A stretch of 64,000 nt of DNA from Mucilaginibacter ginsenosidivorans (GCF_007971025.1 NZ_CP042436.1:2790001-2854000), one strand, 5' to 3'. Positions 43,528-53,242 are shown, counted from the stretch's first letter. A program made the numbers and translations. Notes: generated from the letters alone by a model not told the origin.

Positions 43528-43543
43528 TGTTAAAAGATGTTAA
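43528..43543 (+). promoter_or_regulatory. Conserved upstream element of the first DUF2723 gene
   Basis: TGTTAAAAGATGTTAA lies 76 nt before the ATG. The same 16 bases occur at 46849-46864, 79 nt before the second DUF2723 gene. The stretch after it also shares TTATAAAAA and GGATATTT. It is part of a duplicated promoter region; its role is unknown. Confidence 0.5.
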
Positions 43544-43619
43544 ACCGAAGCCGTTGATGGTGAATACTTTATAAAAAGCATGGATATTTAGGTATTGATA
43601 AAACTTTACACTAAAACCT

Positions 43620-46600
43620 ATGCAGTATAACCGCATCAACAACCTTTTGGGCTGGCTATGTTTTTTGGTTGCCGCCTGTACCTACATTTTAACGCTCGAA
43701 CCATCGGTAAGCTTCTGGGACTGCGGCGAATTCATAGCCTGCGCCTACCGTTTACAGGTATCGCACCAACCGGGTTACCCTTTGTTCGCCATGATATGCA
43801 AAGTGTTCTCACTCGCGTCCCTGGGCGATAATACCAAAGTGGCCTATTTTACCAATATGGCCTGTGCACTTGCCAGTGCGGCTACTATCATGTTCCTGTT
43901 TTGGACGATAACACTCATCGCAAAAAAAATGATGATCAGTCGTGGTGGCGAGCTAACCACGCAAAAATACATACTAATATGGGGCGCCGGTTTGGTAGGC
44001 GCTTTGGCTTTTGCCTTCAGCGATACTTTCTGGTTCTCGGCTGTCGAAACCATCGTTTTTGCCATGTCGGCCTTATGCACGGCTATCGTTTTCTGGGCAA
44101 TACTGAAATGGGATGCCCATGCAGATGAACCCGGTGCCGATAAATGGATCGTTTTCATTGCGTACATGATCGGCCTTTCCATAGGTATACACCTGCTCAA
44201 TTTACTCACCATACCGGCGGTCGCCCTGGTTTACTATTTCCGGCGGTATAAAAATATCAATTTTAAAAGCGGGCTTATAGCTTTACTTATCAGCATATTC
44301 ATACTGGCTTTTGTGCAGTTTGGCGTAAGGGGCTATACCGTGATGCTGGCAGCCTACTCCGACCTTTTTTTTGTAAACAAACTCGGCATGGGCTTTGGCA
44401 GCGGTGCGCTGGTGTTCTTCCTTTTGCTTGCGGGGCTGCTTGTTTGGGGCATCCGTTACAGTATAACAAAACGCAAGCCGATGCTTAACCTGGCCTTCCT
44501 GTGTGTTGTGTTTATATACTTCGGCTATGGCTCGTTCATGTATATTCCAATCCGTGCCACGGCCAATACCGACCTGAATAATTCGCACCCGGATAATGCT
44601 TTTACGCTTTACGGCTACCTTAACCGCATCCAATACCCGCAAATGCCATTGCTTAGCGGGCCTTATTTCGACGCCAAAGTTACCGACCAAACCTTCGGCG
44701 GTCCCTTTTATCAAAAAGGTAAGGACAAATATGTAGTGGCTGGCCACGCGCTCGAAAATACCTATGACCATACCACTATACTGCCCCGCATCCATAGTTC
44801 GGATAGTACCGATCCCCAGTTTTATCGCCAATGGCTGCGCCTCGGTGATACTGATGTACCCACCTTTAGCGACAACCTGAAGTTCCTGTTCAGCTGGCAG
44901 ATAGGCCAAATGTATTTCAGGTATTTCCTGTGGAACTTTGCCGGACGCTATAACCAGCAGGACGGCCAGCAGCAAATGGGCGGTTTCCACGGCTATACCG
45001 ACGGCGACTGGACCACCGGCATATTTGACCATAGCAAACATCTGCCAAAATCGGTATTGAATGACAGGACTTACACGCCTTTATATGCCTTGCCGTTGGT
45101 ATTAGGATTGATAGGGTTGTTTTATCACTACAAATATGGTAAGCGCGATGCTATCGTTATTTCGATGCTATGGCTGTTTACCGGGCTGGCTATTGTATTT
45201 TACGTGAATCAGCCCTTGCAGCCGCGCGAGCGGGATTATTCCTATGTCTGTTCGTTTTATGCTTTCGCGATATGGATAGGGATGGGCGTTATCGGCATAG
45301 CCGAATTTATGCGCCGCAAAGTAAACGCGCGCGTGGCAAGCTTTGCCACCATTGGTTTATGTATGCTGGTAGCGCCCATATTGATGGCAAAAAAGGAATG
45401 GAAGGCGCACGACCGTTCGACCAAAAGAGTAGCACACGATATGGCATACAACTATTTAATGTCGTGTCCTAAAAATGCCATCCTGTTTACAGGCGCCGAT
45501 AACGATACATATTCGCTGTGGTACGCGCAGGAAGTGGAAGGCATAAGGCCCGATGTGCGTATCTGTATCACCACACTGTTTGGCGGCGACTGGTATATTC
45601 ACCAGATGCAGCGCAAAATGAACGAATCGGAGCCATTGCCCATTTCTATGCGGTACGATCAGTACCGGTCGGGCACGCGAGATTTTGTGCCGTATTCCGA
45701 CGCGAAACTACCCGATTCGATCGAGCTGAAAGAGGTCTTCGACTTTATAACATCGGATAACCCGCAGGCAAAAGTGGAAATGCAGGATGGTGAGGTAGTA
45801 AATTACCTTCCAACAAAAAACTTTAAACTTACCATTAACCCGGATGAAGTCGTAAAGAACGGCGTAGTAACTCCCGATCAAAAGGCGAGGTTGGCCGACA
45901 AAATGGAATGGAAATTTACCGGCAATTACCTGACAAAGGATAATATCGCTATGATGGACATACTTGTCCATAACAACTGGAAGCGGCCGATATGCTTCGC
46001 AGCGACCATGAGCAATAAGGACCTGAATGGTTTGCAGTCGTATTTGTATAAGGAAGGCTTTGTGTATCACCTTATACCGTTCAAACCAAACGACCAAAGT
46101 CAAAACCAACGCCAGGCTAAAGTAAATACCAAAGTGATGTATGACAACGTGGTGAACAAATTCAAATACGGCAATTTTAAACACGCTAAATATTTGGATG
46201 AGCAATCGTCTAATTTATTTTATCCTTTCATCACTTCAACCTATTTAGAATTGACGCAAAACCTGGTGCAGGAGGGTCGCAGCGACCTCGCCCTGAACGC
46301 CCTGCACAAATACGATAAAGAAATGCCGGATATTTACCCTTATGCGGGTATCGCCCAAAGCAAATATTTTATTATCGATACCGCCTATAAGCTGCACGAT
46401 AAAAGCACCGCCAATAAATATATGGCCAGCCTGGACAGTTACCTCACCGACCAGCTGGATTATCACTACAACCTGATGCAGGATAGTCCGGCGGATGTGG
46501 ACGGACAGACGGTGCAGTTCGAGGTTTCAGTGCTTAACGGCATCACCGATTTGGCCAAAGAATACGACGACCCGAAATTGTCAGGAAAATTACAAGGGCA

Positions 46601-46646
46601 GCTGGATGATTATACAAAGAAGTTTTCGGGGATAATGCAGCGGTAA
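43620..46646 (+). CDS. DUF2723 membrane protein (TMEM260-like, predicted glycosyltransferase), first copy
   Basis: A 1008-residue protein. The N-terminal half (about 1-560) has roughly ten to twelve transmembrane helices and the family motif LEPSVSFWDCGEFI in the first outer loop, which carries the acidic residues expected in a GT-C-type transferase. The C-terminal part is soluble with TPR-like helices (DLALNALHKYDKEMPDIYPYAGI). Human TMEM260 with the same domain is a protein O-mannosyltransferase (established knowledge), so glycosylation of exported proteins is a reasonable guess. A strong paralogue follows at 46944. Confidence 0.9.
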   Translation: MQYNRINNLLGWLCFLVAACTYILTLEPSVSFWDCGEFIACAYRLQVSHQPGYPLFAMICKVFSLASLGDNTKVAYFTNMACALASAATIMFLFWTITLIAKKMMISRGGELTTQKYILIWGAGLVGALAFAFSDTFWFSAVETIVFAMSALCTAIVFWAILKWDAHADEPGADKWIVFIAYMIGLSIGIHLLNLLTIPAVALVYYFRRYKNINFKSGLIALLISIFILAFVQFGVRGYTVMLAAYSDLFFVNKLGMGFGSGALVFFLLLAGLLVWGIRYSITKRKPMLNLAFLCVVFIYFGYGSFMYIPIRATANTDLNNSHPDNAFTLYGYLNRIQYPQMPLLSGPYFDAKVTDQTFGGPFYQKGKDKYVVAGHALENTYDHTTILPRIHSSDSTDPQFYRQWLRLGDTDVPTFSDNLKFLFSWQIGQMYFRYFLWNFAGRYNQQDGQQQMGGFHGYTDGDWTTGIFDHSKHLPKSVLNDRTYTPLYALPLVLGLIGLFYHYKYGKRDAIVISMLWLFTGLAIVFYVNQPLQPRERDYSYVCSFYAFAIWIGMGVIGIAEFMRRKVNARVASFATIGLCMLVAPILMAKKEWKAHDRSTKRVAHDMAYNYLMSCPKNAILFTGADNDTYSLWYAQEVEGIRPDVRICITTLFGGDWYIHQMQRKMNESEPLPISMRYDQYRSGTRDFVPYSDAKLPDSIELKEVFDFITSDNPQAKVEMQDGEVVNYLPTKNFKLTINPDEVVKNGVVTPDQKARLADKMEWKFTGNYLTKDNIAMMDILVHNNWKRPICFAATMSNKDLNGLQSYLYKEGFVYHLIPFKPNDQSQNQRQAKVNTKVMYDNVVNKFKYGNFKHAKYLDEQSSNLFYPFITSTYLELTQNLVQEGRSDLALNALHKYDKEMPDIYPYAGIAQSKYFIIDTAYKLHDKSTANKYMASLDSYLTDQLDYHYNLMQDSPADVDGQTVQFEVSVLNGITDLAKEYDDPKLSGKLQGQLDDYTKKFSGIMQR

Positions 46647-46658
46647 CCCATACAACCG

Positions 46659-46757
46659 ATGTCATTTCGAACGAGCGTAGTGAGGAGAAATCTTGTACGA
46701 TTTGCATAGCCGCACAGCGTAGCGTTTAAGATTTCTCTCTGTCGTTCGAAATGACAT
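46659..46757. repeat. Palindromic intergenic repeat
   Basis: ATGTCATTTCGAACGA (46659-46674) and its exact reverse complement (46742-46757) frame a second inverted pair, GAGAAATCTT (46685-46694 region) with AAGATTTCTC (46728-46737). This GTCATTTCGAACGA palindrome is a type commonly met between genes in this family of bacteria (from memory of such genomes). It lies between the two DUF2723 genes. Confidence 0.7.
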
Positions 46758-46848
46758 TATTGTTATTTTTTCTTTCGCCGCCCCACGTCACCCGCCCAGT
46801 GCCAACCGACACTCATTTCAATTTATTTTTATAATTTCGAAAGCACTT

Positions 46849-46864
46849 TGTTAAAAGATGTTAA
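46849..46864 (+). promoter_or_regulatory. Conserved upstream element of the second DUF2723 gene
   Basis: TGTTAAAAGATGTTAA, identical to 43528-43543 and at nearly the same distance (79 nt) from the ATG. The intervening palindromic repeats differ, so this piece has been kept while the rest of the spacers diverged. Confidence 0.5.
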
Positions 46865-46943
46865 CGCAATTGCTATTTGTTAAAAATAAGTTATAAAAAT
46901 GCGGATATTTGCCCGCGCATAAAACAATTACTAAACACGATCC

Positions 46944-49900
46944 ATGCAATACAAAAAGATCAATAACCTATTAGGATGGCTATGCTTTGTCATCGCCTCG
47001 CTTACTTATATCAGTACTTTAGAGCCTTCCGTAAGTTTTTGGGATTGCGGCGAGTTCATTTCCTGCGCTTACCGTTTGCAGGTAGCTCACCAGCCGGGTT
47101 ACCCGCTTTTTGCTATGCTGGGCAAGTTTTTCTCCCTTGCCTCAATGGGCGATAAAGCCAAAGTGCCATACTTTACCAACATGGGTTCGGCCCTGGCAAG
47201 TGGCGCTACTATCATGTTCCTTTTCTGGACCATTACTGCCTTAGCCAAAAAATTACTGCTGACTAAAGGCGAAGAAGCCGATAATACCAAACTGATCTTG
47301 ATCATGGGCGGCGGCCTGGTAGGGGCGTTGACTTTTACCTTCACCGATACCTTCTGGTTCTCGGCTGTTGAAACTATCGTATTTGCTTTATCCATGCTGT
47401 GTACCTCGCTTGTTTTCTGGGCGATACTGAAGTGGGACGCGCATGCCGACGAGCCGGGCGCGGATAAATGGATCGTATTTATAGCTTATGTAATCGGTTT
47501 GTCTATCGGTATCCACCTGTTAAATTTATTGACCATTCCCGCCATCGTTCTGGTTTATTATTTCCGCCGCACAAAGGCCGTTTCGGGCAGAGGGGCCTTC
47601 CTGGCTTTTATAGCCAGCATCGTCATCCTTGGTTTGGTGCAATATGGTATCAGGGGATATACGGTGAAGTTCTCCGCCTATTTCGATCTTTTCTTTGTAA
47701 ATACCCTTGGCATGGGCTTTGGCACCGGCGCTATGTTTTTCTTTGTGTTGCTGATAGGCTTGATCGTATTAGGTATCTGGCTGAGTATTAAATACAAAAA
47801 GCCAGCTTTAAACCTGGCATTTCTTTGTGTGGCCTTTATTTATTTCGGCTACAGTTCGTTTGCTTATATTCCTATACGCGCCACCGCTAACCCCGATCTG
47901 AACAACTCGCACCCGGATAACGCTTTTACCTTATACGGGTATCTTAATCGTATCCAATACGGCGAAACACCTTTGCTTACAGGTCCTTATTTCGACGCAA
48001 AAGCTATCGACCAAACAGAAGGCAGTATCATTTACCGCAAAGGCGATAAGAAATATGAAAACGCGGGCAGAAAATTGAATACGGTATATGACCATACCAC
48101 CATTCTGCCGCGTATGTACAATACCGAAAATACGGATGCTTCTTTTGCGTCTGACGCGCAATTTTACCGCCAGTGGCTGCATATGGGCGATAGCGATGCA
48201 CCAACCTTTAGCGACAACCTGAAATGGATGTTCAGCTGGCAAATGTGGCAAATGTACGGCCGGTATTTTATGTGGAACTTTGTTGGCCGCACCAACCAAC
48301 TGGATGGTCAGCAGCAAATGGGCGGCTTTAAAGGATACGTTGACGGAGACTGGACCAGCGGTATTTTTGATGGCGCGCGAAACCTGCCGGCCAGCCTTAC
48401 TACGGTTGCACCCAATACGCCTATGTCAGCTGCAAATGCTTATACGCCATTGTATGCGCTGCCTTTAATATTGGGTTTGATAGGCCTCGTTTACCATTCG
48501 CAACGCAAACAGCAGGATGCCCTGATAGTCGGTTTATTGTGGTTCTTTACAGGCCTCGCTATCGTACTTTACGTCAATCAGCCAAGCATACAGCCACGCG
48601 AAAGGGATTACTCCTATGTCGGTTCATTCTATGCCTTCGCGATATGGATAGGTATTGGTGCTATAGCTATCGGTGATTTCCTTAAAAAATGGATCGACGG
48701 TAGAACGGCTGCCATAGGTGCAACCGCAATATGCCTGTTGCTGCCCGTGCTGGTAGCCAGTAAGGAATGGCGCGCACATAACCGCTCGACTAAAATGACG
48801 CCGCATGATATGGCTTATAATTACCTCATATCCTGCCCGCCGAATGCGATCTTGTTCACTTATGGCGATAATGATACCTACTCGCTTTGGTACGACCAGG
48901 AAGTGGAAGGCATACGCCCCGACGTGCGCATTGTTAACCTGAGCCTGTTCAGTGGCGACTGGTACATCAGGCAAATGCAGAAAAAAATGAACGAGTCGGA
49001 GCCGCTGCCTATCACCATGCCTTATAGCAAATACAAAGAAGGTGTAAGGGATGCGATCCAGTATTACGATAAAAAAGTGGCCGGTTACGTAAACGTTAAA
49101 GAGGTTTTTGATTTTATTACTTCGGACGATACCAGTACCATGGCGCAATTGCAAAGCGGTCAATGGGTAAATTACCTGCCAACCAAAAACTTTGCTATAC
49201 CAGTAAATGCCGACGAGGTTATTAAGAATGGTGTGATATCTCCTGCGCAAAAAGGCAGGCTTGCCGATACCATGAAGTGGAAATACACCTCCAACTTCGT
49301 AACCAAAGATAACCTGGCATTTATCGACATATTGGCGCATAATAACTGGAAAAGGCCCATCTGTTTTACCATAACTGTCGGCCAGGAAAATATGATGGGA
49401 TTGCAGCCATATTTATATAAGGAAGGCTTTACTTACCACCTTATCCCGTTCAAAGCGGATACAACAACACGCGACCAATTGGGTAAAACCAATACGGACA
49501 CGATGTATGATAACATCATGAACAAGTTTAAATGGGGGAACTTTAAAAAGGCTACGTACCTCGATCCTGAATCAACAACCATGTTCTACCCGGTACTTAC
49601 CTCTACAGTTCTTGACCTGGTACAAAACCTGAGAGCAAGGGGCGAACACGACAAAGCCATCAAAGTGCTGAATAAATATGACCAGGAGATGCCTGATATT
49701 TATCCATATATTGACATTGCGCGTAGTAAATTCTTCCTGGTGACGCAGGCGTTCGACCTGGATGATATACCGCTGGCTACCCGGTATGCCAATAGTATTG
49801 ATAATTACCTGGTTGACCAGTTGAATTATAACTATAACCAGATGCAGGGTAACCCCGACGCTGTCGACCCGCGCACTATACAATTGGGCATGTATATCCT

Positions 49901-50021
49901 GAACCAGATGGGTGAACTGGCAAAAGAAAAACACCAGGATGCATTGAGTACAAAACTATCGGCCCAGCTAAAGGATTACGAGGGTAAGTTTAAGTCGCTT
50001 ATGGGTCCGGCGGGCCAATAA
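46944..50021 (+). CDS. DUF2723 membrane protein (TMEM260-like, predicted glycosyltransferase), second copy
   Basis: A 1025-residue paralogue of the preceding gene, sharing long identical runs such as LEPSVSFWDCGEFI, LQVAHQPGYPLFAM, KWDAHADEPGADKW and RDYSYVGSFYAFAIWIG. It has the same organisation: multi-pass N-terminal half and soluble C-terminal half with helical repeats. Both copies keep the acidic residues of the first loop, so both may be active. Different C-terminal halves may select different acceptor proteins. Predicted to act on exported proteins at the inner membrane. Confidence 0.9.
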   Translation: MQYKKINNLLGWLCFVIASLTYISTLEPSVSFWDCGEFISCAYRLQVAHQPGYPLFAMLGKFFSLASMGDKAKVPYFTNMGSALASGATIMFLFWTITALAKKLLLTKGEEADNTKLILIMGGGLVGALTFTFTDTFWFSAVETIVFALSMLCTSLVFWAILKWDAHADEPGADKWIVFIAYVIGLSIGIHLLNLLTIPAIVLVYYFRRTKAVSGRGAFLAFIASIVILGLVQYGIRGYTVKFSAYFDLFFVNTLGMGFGTGAMFFFVLLIGLIVLGIWLSIKYKKPALNLAFLCVAFIYFGYSSFAYIPIRATANPDLNNSHPDNAFTLYGYLNRIQYGETPLLTGPYFDAKAIDQTEGSIIYRKGDKKYENAGRKLNTVYDHTTILPRMYNTENTDASFASDAQFYRQWLHMGDSDAPTFSDNLKWMFSWQMWQMYGRYFMWNFVGRTNQLDGQQQMGGFKGYVDGDWTSGIFDGARNLPASLTTVAPNTPMSAANAYTPLYALPLILGLIGLVYHSQRKQQDALIVGLLWFFTGLAIVLYVNQPSIQPRERDYSYVGSFYAFAIWIGIGAIAIGDFLKKWIDGRTAAIGATAICLLLPVLVASKEWRAHNRSTKMTPHDMAYNYLISCPPNAILFTYGDNDTYSLWYDQEVEGIRPDVRIVNLSLFSGDWYIRQMQKKMNESEPLPITMPYSKYKEGVRDAIQYYDKKVAGYVNVKEVFDFITSDDTSTMAQLQSGQWVNYLPTKNFAIPVNADEVIKNGVISPAQKGRLADTMKWKYTSNFVTKDNLAFIDILAHNNWKRPICFTITVGQENMMGLQPYLYKEGFTYHLIPFKADTTTRDQLGKTNTDTMYDNIMNKFKWGNFKKATYLDPESTTMFYPVLTSTVLDLVQNLRARGEHDKAIKVLNKYDQEMPDIYPYIDIARSKFFLVTQAFDLDDIPLATRYANSIDNYLVDQLNYNYNQMQGNPDAVDPRTIQLGMYILNQMGELAKEKHQDALSTKLSAQLKDYEGKFKSLMGPAGQ

Positions 50022-50079
50022 GCCAATATCAACTTTATAAAAATAGCGATGGGTTTATGCTCGTCGCTATTTTATTTTT

Positions 50080-50535
50080 ATGGCCATGGAAATAAAAAGA
50101 ATAGGGGTAGACGAAGCCGGGATAGTAACGGACCTGTTCGACCGTTACCGCCAATTTTATGAACAGCCAGCCGACCGGGAACTTGCCGGGCGGTATATCA
50201 GCCAGCGCCTTGCGAATAACGAATCGGTAATATTTGTCGCCATTGCCGATGGTACGCCTGCGGGATTTACCCAGCTGTACCCAACCTATTCATCAGTAAG
50301 GGCATGCAAAAACTGGATATTGAACGACCTCTACGTGGATGAGAACCACAGGAAAAAAGGCATAGGCGAAGCGCTCATCCGAACTGCCATAGCATTTGCC
50401 AAAGCCGCCGGCGCCGCCGACCTCCAACTGGAAACAGCCACAGACAATCATACCGCACAGCGCTTGTACGAGGCAATTGGCTTTGAAAAGCAGGAACAGG
50501 GCACAGGCTTTTTTTTATATAAGATCAGCGTGTAG
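50080..50535 (+). CDS. GNAT-family N-acetyltransferase
   Basis: A 151-residue acetyltransferase. The acetyl-CoA motif A appears as LYVDENHRKKGIGEALI (R/Q-x-x-G-x-G/A), followed by AKAAGAADLQLETATDNHTAQRLYEAIGF, the usual motif B. The start is ATG 50080 or the ATG two codons later. The substrate is unknown. It is transcribed alone and is convergent with the DUF983 gene. Confidence 0.9.
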   Translation: MAMEIKRIGVDEAGIVTDLFDRYRQFYEQPADRELAGRYISQRLANNESVIFVAIADGTPAGFTQLYPTYSSVRACKNWILNDLYVDENHRKKGIGEALIRTAIAFAKAAGAADLQLETATDNHTAQRLYEAIGFEKQEQGTGFFLYKISV

Positions 50536-50541
50536 CGAATA

Positions 50542-50973
50542 TTATTTTTCTTTATAAGGCTTCTTTGCCCTTTCCGGATCGTAATGCAGGTTGGGCGTGA
50601 GCCAGTACAACAATATTACACGCGAATACCGGTAATTGAACGGCGACAACACCAGGGTTACGCCCAGCAATATGCCAATATAAAGCCACGGCGATTCTGA
50701 ACCAGTGAGCAGGAAGGTGCCAACGGCCAGTGTCACCATTTCAGCTACGATCATGCCATAGCTCACAAACATGGCCACGTAAAAGTATCCTGGCTCTATC
50801 TCGAACTGGAAGTTGCAGTAAGGGCAGTTAGCGTGCGATTTTTGGCCCAGGAAGCCAAGGCTCGTGTTTACAAACATATCACCTTTTCGGCATTTGGGGC
50901 ATTTGGCATGTAATGCCGCGCTAAATTCTGACATGGGTACTACGGTTTTTTCGGTATCGTGCGTCGTCGTCAT
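50542..50973 (-). CDS. DUF983 zinc-ribbon membrane protein
   Basis: A 143-residue protein. The N-terminus has a zinc ribbon with two CxxC pairs (CPKCRKGD and CPYCNF, about 25-55), followed by two transmembrane helices (about 62-85, 88-112) and a basic/aromatic C-terminal tail. This is the DUF983 family, function unknown. Its ATG overlaps the stop of the AraC-type gene by 4 bp (ATGA), so the two are translationally coupled. Confidence 0.85.
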   Translation of the reverse strand: MTTTHDTEKTVVPMSEFSAALHAKCPKCRKGDMFVNTSLGFLGQKSHANCPYCNFQFEIEPGYFYVAMFVSYGMIVAEMVTLAVGTFLLTGSESPWLYIGILLGVTLVLSPFNYRYSRVILLYWLTPNLHYDPERAKKPYKEK

Positions 50974-51854
50974 GGCTTTGGGTTTTTTAAAGTATTTTTC
51001 CTAAAATCTTCGGGTGTCAGGCCTGTATATTTTTTGAAGAATTTGGTGAAGTAAGAGTTGTCGTTAAAGTTCAGGCGGTAGCCTATTTCGGCAACCGTCA
51101 GGTCGAGATTGATGAGCAGCCTTTTTATCTCGAGCAATACCCTATTACGTATAACATCGCCTGCAGGCATACCAAGCATATCGTTACAAAGGGCGTTCAA
51201 ATGATTGGGAGTGATGTACAATAATTGAGCGTAGTCCTTTGGCAGTCGCAGCGTGGCAAAGTTTTCTTCTATCAGCAGCCTGAAATTTTTAAGCAGCGTA
51301 TAATTGTAGGCCGATGGCTGTTTTTGCCTGGGTACGGCATTCTTCCGGTTTATAAGTATAAACGCCTGTAACAGCAGTGTCCTGATCATATCCACACTCA
51401 TGTAAGCGGGATTTTCGCTTTCGTCAACTATATTTTCAAATAAATTGATCACCTGCTGACGGATATCATCCGGCAGGTCAATTACCTGGTCAACTGCGTT
51501 ACCGCTAAAAAAGGAGAATTGCTGCAGGTAATCGTTTGACAGTAAAAATGATTGGAAAAAGGCTTCTGAAAAATGGACCACGTAACCGTCAACATCGCCG
51601 GCAAAGTCCCAGGAATGTACCTGCCCGGGTACCATAAAATAGATCTGGTACGGTTCAACTTTAAACGTCGTGAAGTCGATAGCATGGGTACCACCGCCTT
51701 TGGTAAACAACACCAAATGGTAAAAACTGTGTTTATGAGGAAAGTGGAGATCGGTGTGCTTTTCCAGGTAGATACCGAAACGGCTTACCAGTATGTCTTC
51801 CTGCTGAAAATCAGACAGTTTGCAAATGTCATATACAGGAAATGCAGCTTTCAT
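50970..51854 (-). CDS. AraC-family transcriptional regulator
   Basis: A 294-residue regulator with an N-terminal cupin-like ligand-binding domain (HFPHKHSFYHLVLFTKGGGTH, about 35-110) and a C-terminal AraC double helix-turn-helix (about 195-290; PKDYAQLLYITPNHLNALC and VAEIGYRLNFNDNSYFTKFFKKYTGLTPEDFRK). It has its own promoter box just upstream and shares an ATGA overlap with the DUF983 gene, which it may control. The ligand is unknown. Confidence 0.92.
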   Translation of the reverse strand: MKAAFPVYDICKLSDFQQEDILVSRFGIYLEKHTDLHFPHKHSFYHLVLFTKGGGTHAIDFTTFKVEPYQIYFMVPGQVHSWDFAGDVDGYVVHFSEAFFQSFLLSNDYLQQFSFFSGNAVDQVIDLPDDIRQQVINLFENIVDESENPAYMSVDMIRTLLLQAFILINRKNAVPRQKQPSAYNYTLLKNFRLLIEENFATLRLPKDYAQLLYITPNHLNALCNDMLGMPAGDVIRNRVLLEIKRLLINLDLTVAEIGYRLNFNDNSYFTKFFKKYTGLTPEDFRKNTLKNPKP

Positions 51855-51864
51855 TTTTATCGTA

Positions 51865-51872
51865 CAAAAGTA
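51865..51872 (-). promoter_or_regulatory. Putative -7 box of the AraC-type gene
   Basis: On the minus strand this reads TACTTTTG, an exact TAnnTTTG match, about 10 nt before the ATG, giving a nearly leaderless message. Confidence 0.45.
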
Positions 51873-51960
51873 AACGTAAAGTACAACAACAGGAAGTATT
51901 TATCGTGTCCGTAATGGTACTTTTTACCGATTGCTATGGAATATTGTACAAAATGCCTGT

Positions 51961-51992
51961 AAAAAAATAATCCCCCGCCGGGAGGCGGGGGA
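51961..51992 (-). terminator. Minus-strand terminator hairpin
   Basis: A perfect 9-bp stem, TCCCCCGCC/GGCGGGGGA with a 4-nt loop (51971-51992), is followed on the minus strand by TTATTTTTTT. It ends an RNA coming from the right, but no minus-strand gene lies there. A second hairpin (TGGTCCG 51998-52004 with CGGACCA 52020-52026) sits just upstream. See the finding on a possible small RNA. Confidence 0.6.
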
Positions 51993-52134
51993 TATAGTGG
52001 TCCGTCTTACTCGCTAATTCGGACCAAACCTAAACCTTATCGTTGCAAATTTGTGAAATTTTTATGAATAACGGATGAAATTTTTTCAAAAATCTATGCG
52101 GAAATAATTCACATATTTACAAAAACGTAACAGA

Positions 52135-52773
52135 ATGTTAATAAATAAACCGGACAGCCTCATTTTTGATATGGATGGCACACTTTGGGATGCTGTCGAC
52201 ACCTATGCCGAATCATGGAACATTGTCTTTCAGCAACTTGGCATCGATATGGTTGTGCGCCGCGATGACCTTGCAAAAATGGTAGGATGGGAAGGCAAAA
52301 AGGTACATGCGGTACTTATGCCCGACTTTGACGAAGAAAAACGCCAGTATATTTACGCGAAGGTGAATGAATTGCGCCGGGAACTTTTACCCAAAAATGG
52401 CGGGGTACTGTATGAGGGCGTAAAGGACGGGTTGAAACAGCTTGCGGCCAAATACCAGTTGTATATTGTCAGTAACTGCGCTGTAGGCATTATTCGCCTA
52501 TTTATGGATTGGGCCGGAATTAACGAGCATATCATCGACGAGATAGCGTATGGAACCAATTATATGCCTAAGCATTATAATATCAGACAACTTATCGAAC
52601 GGCATGATCTCAAAACCCCCGTTTACGTCGGCGACACCGAAGGCGACGGCGAACAAAGCAGGCTGGCTGGTATACCCTTTGTGTTTGTAAGCTATGGTTT
52701 TGGAAATACAGATGATCACGATCTCCGGTTCGATAATTTTACCGGCCTGACCAAACACTTTATGAATTTGTAG
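52135..52773 (+). CDS. HAD-family hydrolase, second copy
   Basis: A 212-residue HAD phosphatase with motif I FDMDGTLWDA, motif II in LYIVSNCAVG and motif IV GDTEGDGEQSRLAG. It is a paralogue of the gene at 16497-17153 and matches it along the length, with a similar helical cap. Substrate unknown. Its 3' end overlaps the convergent gene by 14 bp. Confidence 0.9.
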   Translation: MLINKPDSLIFDMDGTLWDAVDTYAESWNIVFQQLGIDMVVRRDDLAKMVGWEGKKVHAVLMPDFDEEKRQYIYAKVNELRRELLPKNGGVLYEGVKDGLKQLAAKYQLYIVSNCAVGIIRLFMDWAGINEHIIDEIAYGTNYMPKHYNIRQLIERHDLKTPVYVGDTEGDGEQSRLAGIPFVFVSYGFGNTDDHDLRFDNFTGLTKHFMNL

Positions 52774-53239
52774 CGCCGGAATATCTTTCGCTTTCAAACC
52801 AATTGTGACCCGGTCTGTCAGGAGGGTAGCCGTGCTTTGCCCGGTAAGCTTTTCGAAGCGTGGTAAAATCCCACCAGTTTTTATTGCCGCGGTGATTTGC
52901 GAAATGCACAACCAGCCAAAACTGATCTTCGACACACGGGTCCACCCGGAAACCGTGCCTGCGCTCGTATGCATTCAGCAATTCGGGGCCCTGCATTTCT
53001 TTCAGTTCATTTAACGAATAGTAGCCAAGGGATACCAGGTCCGCTGCAAACCGCGGCCCTACCGAAGGTATCTGTTGAAATTCTATCAGCGCAGCTATAT
53101 TCTTCGCTCTTTCCGTGGTAGTATTCAATAGCTCGCACAACTCATCGGCAGCGTAGGCGTGAAGCTCGCCGACCCTGCATTTGTTTTGCTTTAAGCGTTG
53201 CTTTTCCGCAACGGTTAAGGATAGTTTATAGGTTTTCAT
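52760..53239 (-). CDS. Helix-hairpin-helix protein (pathogenicity-locus/Cdd1-like)
   Basis: A 159-residue cytoplasmic protein of the Cdd1/'pathogenicity locus' family. Residues about 45-80 hold helix-hairpin-helix-like motifs (FQQIPSVGPRFAADLVSLGYYSLNEL), which bind DNA without sequence specificity in other proteins. A C-terminal aromatic cluster (NWWDFTT) follows. The family's role is unknown, and the name should not be read as evidence of virulence. It lies 3 bp downstream of the PAS-kinase gene on the same strand. Confidence 0.8.
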   Translation of the reverse strand: MKTYKLSLTVAEKQRLKQNKCRVGELHAYAADELCELLNTTTERAKNIAALIEFQQIPSVGPRFAADLVSLGYYSLNELKEMQGPELLNAYERRHGFRVDPCVEDQFWLVVHFANHRGNKNWWDFTTLRKAYRAKHGYPPDRPGHNWFESERYSGATNS

Positions 53240-53242
53240 GTC

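Noticed and set aside
44283..45041. A 252-codon minus-strand open frame
   Set aside because: It lies antisense to the first DUF2723 gene, has no recognisable domain, and arises from low stop frequency opposite membrane-helix codons.
48624..49340. A 238-codon minus-strand open frame
   Set aside because: Antisense to the second DUF2723 gene, without domain features.
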